Origin: Climacium dendroides
Lineage: Eukaryota > Streptophyta > Bryopsida > Hypnales > Climaciaceae
Assembly (NCBI GenBank): GCA_950106755.1
Contig: OX467083.1
Coordinates: forward strand, 51,164,555 to 51,228,554
Direction of reading: 5' to 3'
Length of the DNA: 64,000 nt
The notes below the pieces were generated by a model that was given only the letters and a program-made list of their open reading frames with translations, made no database searches and was not told where the DNA came from. The position numbers and the translations under genes were made by a program. Below are positions 34,952 through 44,538 of the stretch, in pieces (the stretch's first letter is position 1; each line of letters opens with the position of its first letter).

Positions 34952-36434
34952 CTTACCATGAATTTCTTCTTATTTGTTGTACTCTCAGCGTTTCGCCTGA
35001 CGTTGGACATTGTCGCTATTGGGGCCGCTTCCCTCGGATTGCGTGGCCTCCCCATGAATTCCCACACTTTTCTGGCTCCCGGAATGTTTGTTGACCACGA
35101 GGGCTTCTGCGCCACGAAGTGGTTGACCCTATTGTAGTACGCCGATATGTCCCGTAGTTTCTAGGCATCTGTGGACCAGACCATGTAGCAATCCCATTGA
35201 CGAAAGTTCTTGACAATCTCTTTGTCAAGGTTTTGGTCCACCATCATTTTGTTGGCAGTCACACTGTGTTGCCCATTAATGATGTAGAAGTTCTTCCTTT
35301 CAAGTGCTAGCCAGTCCTCTGGCTTTGGCTTCTCGAAGCAATCCACTGGCATGACACACAATGTTTGTTTTGTGGACTTATCTGGCATTTCCCATAGGTA
35401 TGTCATCATGTCCTCCACGAGCTTCATTTCATGGCTACGGATGTTTATGTCCTCTGGGGCCTTGATGAGCGGAAATTGTCTTCTTATCCTCCAGGCCAAA
35501 GATGTAGGCGTCCGTGCAGTGCTTCCAGTAGGCCTTGTATGCCTCTGCGGACGCAATGTAATTGTGCGATTTCTTGGTGTCATAAGGGACCGGGACCTCA
35601 GTTACCGCGGATACAAAACTCAGCTCCCCTAGTAAAACTGCACTAGGGTCTTGCGCTACTGTTGCCGCTGCTGAGGTTGATGCGAACTTACTTTTCCTGG
35701 GAGCTCGTGCTGGAGTAGCGGCCTGCATGGACTTTCTTGTCCCCCGACTCTGTTGGGTTCCAAGTGTACCCATTGAGCTCTGTCCTTCCACGTTACTTGG
35801 AAACTCCTGGGAGACAGTTCTGATAGTCATGTCTTTCTTCTTCAGCTCAAGTTTCGTCTTCAGAATTGTGAAGTTGTTCAGGAGTGTCTTCAGGCGAGAG
35901 TATAGGGCCTTCCCCGTTGCCAACTTCCCGTCCTTTGTCTTGAAGTAGTTGTGGTCAACTTTCTTCTCAAGGTCGGGAATCTCCGTTCTGTACTTAGTCG
36001 GTCCAGCATTGAGAGGAAGTGCGATATGTTGAAGGCACATCTTGAGGAGTCCAAGCGAATAGTGAAGTGGTACTGCTCGCTTTCAGGCTGTCCTGTCACA
36101 ACTGTAACACACCGAATTTTCAAGAATGGACCACTGTCGTGGGCAACGTCCTTTATCTTCTCATCAAAGGATATGTTGAAGAAATGGTCCGTGTCTTTAA
36201 ATTTTGCAGCGAAGCAAATGAGGTTCTTGAATGGAATCATGTGGAGACTCCAACTCTCAACCTTTTCGGGATTTTTGAATTCCCAGTAGTCTCCGTCATT
36301 GTCAAAGTCATCCCCTTCCTCCCTAGAGGATTCGTGTGCACAGCGTACGTAGAAGGCCTCCAGCTTCTCAATTTGGTCATCCATTCTACATTCGTTTTTC
36401 AAACGAGATGTTGTTAGAACAAGAGTTGTTGCTA

Positions 36435-38010
36435 TGTTGATTCAGATCGACCCGACCTAAATGCTAGTACATGGAGCTTCTACATTTCATCTTCTATGTG
36501 TTTGATCTACTTGGACTCGGTTCGTTTTGCTTCATACGCTTCAGGTCGACTCGACGTGAAGTTCTAGTCAGAATATGCAAATATTTCTGCTATTGTGATG
36601 GCCTCAATGTTATTGATTAATGTTATCGGATCGTCCTAGTACGTATTGTTCTCACTTTGGAACTGGCAATTCAGGTCGGTCCGACCTAAATTGCATGCTG
36701 TAGTGCTGTCATGTTTGTTGTTGGTAAATGGATGTTTATTAGAAATGTGTCTTTTGGTCAATTTGTTAATTATACTAGGTGTCTAATATAGTCATATAAA
36801 TATGTATGTTGGTGAAGGGAATACGTATTTGCTGTGCCAGATTGAAGAGGGTCTTCCTTGCAGTTCAGGTTAGACTGACTTGATCTGCATTTAATTTTGA
36901 CGATCATGTTATTTCTCTTCTGGGATGTTAGTGACAATGTCTGCTACTCAGTTGCTTCCCTTGTACTGACAATGCTAGTAGGTGTACATTTCAGGTCGGA
37001 CCGACCTGAAATGCATGTTCATCTCATGTCAACATTGTCCATGAAATAGCACGGACAAATGGAGAGATTTGGGAGAGGATATGATTTATGGGGCTCTGCA
37101 ATTCAGGTCGCATCGACCTGAATTGTAGTGTGGGTCATGTGACGTACATTACCGGTACAATAATGAATTCATTTATTAGTCAACTTGTTTACAAATAGGT
37201 GTCTAATATCGTGATAGTAATTTATTTGTTGGTCTTACAAATTATTTGATACGTCAGATTACAGAGGGTCTTCCTTGCAGTTCAGGTCGGACCGACCTGA
37301 TCTGCATTTAATTTTGACGATCATGTTATTTCTCTTCTAGGATGTTAGTGACAATGTCTGCTACTCAGTTGCTTCCCTTGTACTGACAATGCTAGTAGGT
37401 GTACATTTCAGGTCGGACCAACCTGAAATGCATGTTCATCTCATGTCAACATTGTCCATGAAATAGCACAGACAAATGCATAGATTTGGGAGAGGATATG
37501 ATTTATGGGGCTCTGCAATTCAAGTCGATGCGACCTGAATTGTAGTGTGGGTCATGTGACGTACATTACCGACACGTTAATGAATTCATTTATTAGTCAA
37601 TTTGTTTTTAAATAGGTGTCTAATATTGTGATAGTAATTTATTTGTTGGTCTTACAACTTATTTGACACGTCAGATTGCATAGGGTCTTTTTTTGCAGTT
37701 CAGGTCGGACCGACCTGATCTGCATTGAATTTGGACGACTTTATTATTTGTCTTCTGACATGTTAGTGCAATTGCCTTCTACTTAGTTGCCTTCTTTGTA
37801 CAGAATATGCTAGTAGGTGTACATTTCAGGTCGGACCAACCTGAAATGTAGGTTAATCTCATCTGAACATTTTCAAGGAACTTGCCCGGACCAATAAATA
37901 AATTTTAGAAGGGGAAGTGTTTGAAGGGATATGCAATTCAGGTCGATGCGACCTTAATTGCAGTTTCGTTCAGGTGCCTTACATTCATGGTACGTTTAGG
38001 AATTTAGTGT
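36435..38010. repeat. About 417-bp tandem repeat carrying three palindromes per unit
   Basis: The landmark CAGTTCAGG begins at 36861, 37278 and 37696, a period of 417-418 bp. Each unit has three palindromes: TTCAGGTCGGACCGACCTGA, one inside a 27-base near-perfect palindrome after GTAGGTGTA, and TTCAGGTCGATGCGACCTGAA-like next to GCAATT. A partial fourth unit starts near 36,650; single copies at 36,441 and 36,541 precede it. The array is between the divergent minus and plus gene groups. Confidence 0.8.
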
Positions 38011-39030
38011 GACAGGATGATACCCGAGTAGTTTGGGCTGATTCCGGGAAATTTGTGTGGGTGTGGCTGGTCATTTCTTTCCGTGACATTCTGAATTCTA
38101 ATTCGTAGACCTTAAGGAAACCCTAAACCCTAAGCAATGGACCCTAAAGAAACCTTGGACCCTAAGCACTGAACCCTAAACAAACCCTAGAACTGAAGCA
38201 CTGGACCCTAAACAATGAATGCCATTTTCTGAACCCTAAACCCTAAACAAAGTCCCGTGCATTATAACTCACCTCGGGAATTGAAAAATGAGGACCTTGA
38301 AATGCAATGCAGATGGATTAATCTCCAAAACCTGCAAGATTATCCACATTTTCAACAAATTCAAGAGTTGAAAAAAGCCAAAAAAATCAAAAACAACATC
38401 TCAAACCAAGAGACCACCTAAACCTAAAACCAAAAAGTCATTGTACAAACCTACAACATCCCAAACAAGCATGTTTCCATCTAGCAACTCCCAAACCATG
38501 AATTCTAACAGAATACAACAAACCTCAAGAGAACTAAAAAAGGAACGTACGCACACGATACATCCCGCAAGTTAAACCCCACTAACACATTCATTGGACA
38601 TTGCAGTTAGCTTTACAACAATCACAGAAATCACTATTCAAAGTTGAGATGGTGCAAGAGAATTGAAATTAATAGATACCTGAGTTTCTACAAGCAAGCG
38701 GTATGCAACTTCAGCCTCAACTTAGCTCCTACTTTCAGTGTAGTTGCTTATTATGGACTCCACAATCTTGTAACTCCAATGCTACAATTGTCAATCTGAA
38801 ATGCAAAAAACAAACCAATTTTAAAAAACTTACATTGCAAACCAAATGCCAAGAAACAAACTGCAAACATATTCAAAGCAACCACATTCCTTCCAACAAT
38901 TACAAAGAAAGATCCAATCTGTTGGGAGCAAATACCTCCTAATACAATATACAACTCTTATCAGAAAGCAAATACCTCCAAACACAATACACAACTCTTA
39001 TCCACAATAATTGAATTTCAACAAGATTCT
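38011..39030. other. Noncoding stretch with telomere-like degenerate runs
   Basis: Runs of AAACCCTAAACCCTAA-like sequence at about 38,110-38,250 are scattered between unrelated bases. No gene is seen. Confidence 0.5.
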
Positions 39031-39239
39031 TTGGGCACCCAACACAATGCGATTTCATCCTCAGTTTTTTTTGCAAATTTTGAGTTCATATTTGTAATTA
39101 GAGACCTCACATTAGTTAAGACAGAATTGAAATATGCCCTAGACATGGCTCAAAATTGGGAACATGATTTTACTTTTATTCCAAGAGAACTCCACATTTC
39201 CTTGTTGGGCTCACTTCGTGGACATGATTTAGCTAGTGT

Positions 39240-39325
39240 CTTGTGACGATGAGAACAGGAACAACAGTCGACCTAATTCTATACAAAATGACATTGAGCT
39301 AATTCTATACAAATGACATTGATTC
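39240..39325. repeat. Short duplicated sequence shared with 32.0 kb
   Basis: AGCTAATTCTATACAAATGACAT occurs here (twice in tandem, one copy altered) and at 32,020-32,050, next to a decayed GGTCGAC/CGAGTCGAG palindrome in both places. This ties the intergenic part to the gene part of island B. Confidence 0.55.
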
Positions 39326-39954
39326 AGTTTTATTACTACAATTTGCTGAAGCAAGGGAATTTATCTCGTTCTAAGCCCCGATTCCAATTTGCGATGTTCA
39401 CTGTCGGGGTTTTAGGGTTCAGGGTTTTGCGTATGAAATCCTTCAGAGTACGCAATTCAAATTTTTTCATGAAAGAGATTAGCGCCCTCTCAAGCGAGGT
39501 CGAAAGCACATATTAAACAGAGCAAGGAAAGAAAGGATACCTGATACCCTAAACCGCTGCTGCTGCACCTCTGCTACTGTGAGCGACCACTGCTGTTGCG
39601 ATGAATGTTGGTGCGCCCTGTGCTCCGACGAATGCTGCTGCGACGAATGCTGCGAGTGCCCAAGTGCTCCTCTGCTGCAAGACCGTGCTCCCTCACTCTC
39701 CTCCAACCCACAATGTCTTCTGCAATCGCGCAGCTCTCTCAACGAGGAATCCAGGTTCCACCTTCCGCTGTGAGCATGGAAAATCCTGCTCCCTCACTCT
39801 CCTCCAATCCCACAATCTGACACCTCTGCTCTACTGTGAAAACTGAAAAACAAAAAACACGAAAACAAAACAAAAACACACACTCACACTACACAACACG
39901 ACAGAGCAACAAAACACAACGAAACAACCCAAACCCTAACTAGCCCGAACCCTC

Positions 39955-40195
39955 CATCCCGCGACGAACCCGCCCGAACCCGCCCGATCCTGTTCCCGCC
40001 TGCCCAAACCTGTTCCCGCCCGCCTGAACCTGTTCCCGCCTACCCGAACCTGTTTCCGCCCGCCCAAACCTATTCCCGCCCGCCCAAACCTGTACCCGCC
40101 CGGACCCGGACCCACCTCAAGAAACCGTACCCGAATTTGCCCAAACCGGTACCCGACACGCCTATGGAACCGGACCCGTACCGGCTTTATACTTC
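39955..40195. repeat. C-rich minisatellite
   Basis: About ten imperfect units of the type CCCGAACCTGTTCCCGCCCG. Confidence 0.75.
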
Positions 40196-40254
40196 TTTTG
40201 CATTACTACTCGAGTGCCCTGTGGCATTGCCACAATGAAAACAAAAATAAAAGT

Positions 40255-40575
40255 AATTTTTAAATTTTCTTAAAAACCAAAAACAACTCAAAAATGCATA
40301 ACTTTCTAATTGTAAGTTGGAATGCCATGAAACCAAGCCTATGCACCCCTCCTCGCCAAGAACTCTCCAACGATACCAAAATTGTGACCAAAATAATTAA
40401 AAAATGCACAACTTTCTCACCGTGAGGCGGAATGCCACAAAACCAAGCCCGTGCACGCCTCTTTGTCAAGAGCTTTCCAACGGTACCAAGATTGCAACCA
40501 AAATATAAGAAAAAATAATTTTCTAATTTTCTAGAACCAAAAATAACTCGAAAATGCACAACTTTCACACCGTTC
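40255..40575. repeat. Degenerate tandem repeat, units of about 110-150 bp
   Basis: The phrase AATGCACAACTTTC (or close) recurs at about 40,295, 40,405 and 40,553, each in a matching context (GGAATGCCA..AAACCAAGCC..GTGCAC). Confidence 0.55.
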
Positions 40576-40883
40576 TCGAAGCTTTTGAGATTTGTTCACG
40601 AAGCTTTTGAGATTTACAAGTTCTTCCTTGAATTTTTTTTTTCGGGTGCCAATGTTAGTAACAATTGAATCAAATTTCTAATGCATTTTAATGTATCTGT
40701 ATTTTTTACCATATTCACTATTTGATTCATGTATTTCATTCATCATTCATTAAATTTCTATTGATTATATCAGTATATGTTTATTTCTTAAATAAATTAT
40801 ATGAATATTTTAGTAATTTTCATTTAAATATTTATTAAAATTCTTGCTCTACATTCTATCATACTACTAAAATCACTAGGCTT

Positions 40884-40979
40884 TCTGTAATATCACCTTT
40901 TTACACTGTGTGATATTATAAAGCTTCAATGGCTATTTGACCTATAATAGCACAGAGTGTAAAAAGGTGATATTACAGA
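40884..40979. mobile_element. Small foldback MITE
   Basis: Arms TCTGTAATATCACCTTTTTA at the left and TAAAAAGGTGATATTACAGA at the right are exact reverse complements, and pairing extends inward (CACTGTGTGATATTATA with TATAATAGCACAGAGTG) around a loop of about 25 bases. Confidence 0.8.
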
Positions 40980-40999
40980 GGTAAAGTGATATTATGGAG

Positions 41000-41514
41000 G
41001 CTTCATATTTCTTGGCTTCATACTTCATTTTACTTCCACAATTCTATGATTTTCTTTTCTTACTACAAAATGATTTGAAGTTTTGTTAGATAAAAGCAAT
41101 TTTGAATTCTACAATAAAGTATTTACAAAGTCTTTACAATCTGACAAATTTGCATTTCAATTCTTCAATTTTGGTCACCACTGCTTGTAAGTGAAAAAAT
41201 TCATCAAGTGGTGGTGTCCTTGCAAATGTTTTCATGTTTATAAAGATTTCAAAAAAAAATTATGATATAAAGATTTTCTTTAATTACTTTGTATTGCACA
41301 ATATATGTATTTCCAAAAAGTATTGTATGAGAATGTCAATATTTTCATTTAAAGATTATAAATACTTTATTAATCTACATTCTATCACAAAAGAATTTGA
41401 TGAAAGTAATATAGTTAACGTGTAGCACAGCAAGCGCCAACCGCTAGTCTAATACATAAAAATTCTAATGAATGATTGAAATTTTGAGGATGAATGCGTC
41501 TGGTAGGATTCATT
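41000..41514. other. AT-rich spacer
   Basis: No gene or clear repeat seen. Confidence 0.4.
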
Positions 41515-42300
41515 GAAAAAAATATTTGAAAAGAACCCTATTGCTTTTCTACACTTTGTCAATTGAAAATTTGAAATGGGTTTTAAAAAAAATCCTCTAA
41601 AAATCATGCTGTATTTAATAGAAACCAAACCAATAAATTATATCGTTTTGACGTGGAAGCATGTCCGAAAACATAACACACAAGTTGCAAATCTTCAAAA
41701 TAATAAGGATTCATGGGAAAATGAAGTTTAAGAGAACCCTATTGCTTCCCCACACTTTTCTAAGTGAAATGGGTTTTAGAAAAAAGACTCTAAAAATCAT
41801 GCTGTATTTAATAGAAACCAAACCAATAAATTATATCGTTTTGACGTGGAAGCATGTCCGAAAACATAACACACAAGTTGCAAATCTTCGAAATAATAAG
41901 GATTCATGGGAAAATGAAGTTTAAGAGAACCCTATTGCTTCCCCACACTTTTCCAAGTGAAATGGGTTTTAGAAAAAAGACTCTAAAAATCATGTTGTAT
42001 TTAATAAAACCCAAACCAATAAATTATATCGGTTTGACGTGGAAGCATGTCCAAAAACGTAACACACAAGTTGCAAATGTTCAAAATAATTAGGATTCAT
42101 GGAAAAACTTAATTTTAAGACAACCCTATTGCTTCCCCACCCTTTTTCAAATGAGTTTCCAAAACAATACTTTAGGATTGATGTTGTATTTAATACAAAC
42201 CAAACCATTAATTTGTATCGGTTTGACGTGGAAGCATGTCCGAAAAAATAACACACAAGTTGCAAATCTCTGCGAAATAATTCGGATTCATGGAAAAATT
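41515..42300. repeat. 193-bp tandem repeat, about four units
   Basis: AAAAATCATGCTGTATTTAA starts at about 41,598, 41,791 and 41,984 (period 193) and a diverged fourth copy is near 42,178. Each unit contains GTTTTGACGTGGAAGCATGT and CACACAAGTTGCAAAT. The units look satellite-like. Short ORFs here are by-products of the period. Confidence 0.85.
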
Positions 42301-42464
42301 AATATTGCGAACATTATAAAAAGAATTTGAAAGTGCATGCAATATAATTCCTTAGTGTGTACAAAAACCTTGAATTCACTTCTAAATTAAATATTTGTTC
42401 AATATTTCAAAAACATGATATGAAATGATTTATTAATCTACAAAAATACCTGAACCCGAGACCC

Positions 42465-42560
42465 TAAATCCTAGAGACCCTAAACCCTAAAGACCCTAAA
42501 CCCTGAAAACCCTAAACCCTAAACCCTAAAGACCCTAAAGACCCTAAACCGTAAAACCCT
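42465..42560. repeat. Interstitial telomere-type repeat, degenerate
   Basis: CCCTAAA units mixed with GACCCTAAA and AACCCTAAA. Confidence 0.75.
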
Positions 42561-43489
42561 TATTGATAAAATCACATGCAAACACTTGGGTGTTGGAAAA
42601 GGTTATGTTTGTCTAAATTTACAAACAGACCCTAACTTCACCAAAATCAAATTGACTTCCAGAAATTGCAAAAGAAAAAAAGACAATGAAGATTTCTTGC
42701 CTAGATTCTGTTAGAAATAGAATCTAGAAATTAGTGCTTAACGGTGCAAGAAAGCAACCTCATAAGTACTTAATAGCTGTCAGTGGCTATTTCTGTCATG
42801 AACAGTGTAGGTAGGAATCAAAAATCAAAGGAATTTGCGGAAGGAGTTCGGGATTTTCAAATTCCGTCCTACAGCTCCCGCCTTCGCATTTGCGCCTACA
42901 CATTGCCGCCAAAATTGTTTTGAATGTCGTTGCGTCCGCGCGCATTAGGGTACTCTCCTTCTCCGTCGCGAATGCATGGACGTTCATGCGAGATTTCACT
43001 TCTCTCATGTCATTACTGAACTCTATCAACTTCTATACTTGTACTATCTAGAGTGTCGGAGTATTGCGCTTTGAGGATCTCGGTGAACGCGCTTGTTGCC
43101 TTCCGTATGTCCTCAGGTTAGAAGCCTTTAGCATTTTCAAACATTTTCATTCAATGGATTGGACATAGTTACTTTGTAAGCACATAGTAGTTTTCTGAGT
43201 GTGTATAATGTTTCTTTCAGCGCTGCCATCTATTGTCGAGTTCCTAGTTGCTGAAGTTGGCAGAGTGCGTGTGTTTCCAACGTTTATTACTGAAAATCGA
43301 GTTGCACGATTATGAGTTTTGGGCTTCCTCAATTTTTAGTGACAAGGTCTTTATTCAATATTCAGTTCTCGACATCTGAGTTGCAGAATTTTGAGAGTGT
43401 AGTGCCCGATTATCTCGCCGAGAAACCCGGAACACGAGATCATAGTTACTACGAGACTGCCAACACAATGTCCGAGAAATCCGGAACTG

Positions 43490-43800
43490 TTTAGGTCGAG
43501 TCGACCTGAATACGAACAGCGGTACATGAGTAATTTTAATGCACTTCAGGTCAAGTCAACCTAAATGTGAGATTGTCTACATTAGTCATTCGTTCATGCA
43601 ATTCAGGTCGAGTCGACCTGAATGTGAGATTGTCTACATTAGTCATTCGTTCATGCAATTCAGGTCGAGTTGACCTGAATGTGAGGTTCTCTACATTAGT
43701 CCTTCGTTCATGCAACTCAAGTCGAGTCGACCTGAATGTGAGATTGTCTACATTAGTCATTCGTTCATGCAATTCAGGTCGAGTCAACTTGAACTGACCC
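43490..43800. repeat. 57-bp tandem repeat built on the island B palindrome
   Basis: About four to five units, period 57, each with TCAGGTCGAGTCGACCTGA followed by ATGTGAGATTGTCTACATTA and GTCATTCGTTCATGCAA. Because 57 is divisible by 3, false repeating ORFs appear on both strands. Confidence 0.85.
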
Positions 43801-43889
43801 ATATGATAGTAATTGAAGTAATCTGAAACGTATCCTAGGTAGATTGAATAGTTCTGTCATCAAATATGTTAATGAAATGATATACATGG

Positions 43890-44466
43890 CAATTCAAATC
43901 GAGTCGACCTAAATCGTATCTATAATTGTAATTTCGTTCAAGTGAAAATCTCGTAGATGTCCTGCTGAAATTCCCGATATTCACAGATTCAGTCAACAAG
44001 AATTCTATACGTAATGATAATAGTGTGCAGATGGGATTCGGCTCACTGCAAGTCCTCATTTCAGGTCGGTTCAAGCTAAAGTGTGGGTACTCCCATCACA
44101 GACTTCAGTTTGAGAAGTTCGAGATTTTTAGAGGAATAAAATAGGGAATTCCCTGTCGAATTGAACAGATGAAGATGGGTTCATTTACTCAGAGTACAAG
44201 CGACACTTCAGGTCGATCCGACCTGAAGTTCAGGATTGTACTCAGTCTTCTTACATTTATATTTTCGGCTGACAAAAATTATACAAGACAGGGGTCAGAC
44301 ACTTCAGGTCGATTCGACCTGAAAACAGAGTTTACATATATCTGAATTTATAAGGAATTTTAATGAATGATGTCAATTGCAGTTGAAACCTAGGCTTCAG
44401 AAAATAAGTTCGTTGCTGTCATAGATGTACCTATAACATTTGGTCATTCAAGTCGGGTCGACCTGA
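43890..44466. repeat. Dispersed TCAGGTCG..CGACCTGA palindromes upstream of the DUF7869-like gene
   Basis: Copies near 43,897, 44,061 (decayed), 44,207 (TTCAGGTCGATCCGACCTGA), 44,304 (TTCAGGTCGATTCGACCTGA) and 44,446. The last ends about 70 bp before the gene start, so these could be promoter-proximal binding sites. Confidence 0.75.
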
Positions 44467-44538
44467 ACATGAATGAAATTGCATGATCTATGCTGCAATT
44501 CACTTACCCTATTTCACATTGCATTTTTACAGATATCC

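Larger units (their letters stand above)
32062..36402 (-). pseudogene. Second ParB-like plus methyltransferase-like gene, decayed
   Basis: Exons about 36402-34957, 34726-33375 and 33039-32062, with good splice sites. ParB-like motif FYIINGQHSVTAN at about 35,292-35,250. Methyltransferase-like part: LGVWDLRYTP near 33,910-33,880 in the DPPY place, then APGASVMSFFVGSKFTCAAM ending at the splice site 33375 and GVNVFAVGDSEESD in the next exon, equivalent to motif I and the following strand of the island A gene. The C-terminus is Ser/Pro-rich with a nuclear-type basic patch (PSSSKRKGK). Broken by frameshifts near 36,055 and 35,470, by TAG at 35161-35163, 34670-34672, 32989-32991 and 32374-32376, and by TGA at 33956-33958. 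Introns contain palindromes. The domain order matches the island A gene, so the two are likely distant paralogs. Confidence 0.6.

Noticed and set aside
36650..38010. CRISPR-like array of palindromes
   Set aside because: Spacers are themselves repeated, units are 417 bp, and the genome is eukaryotic.
39555..39850. Cys-rich small ORFs (CCCDECC-like)
   Set aside because: They come from short GCTGCTGCGACGAATG repeats and are open in several frames.
41661..42093. Two overlapping ORFs with near-identical proteins
   Set aside because: They are read from the 193-bp tandem repeat and repeat with its period.
43551..43802. Repetitive ORFs on both strands with a 19-residue period
   Set aside because: By-product of the 57-bp repeat, which is a multiple of three.
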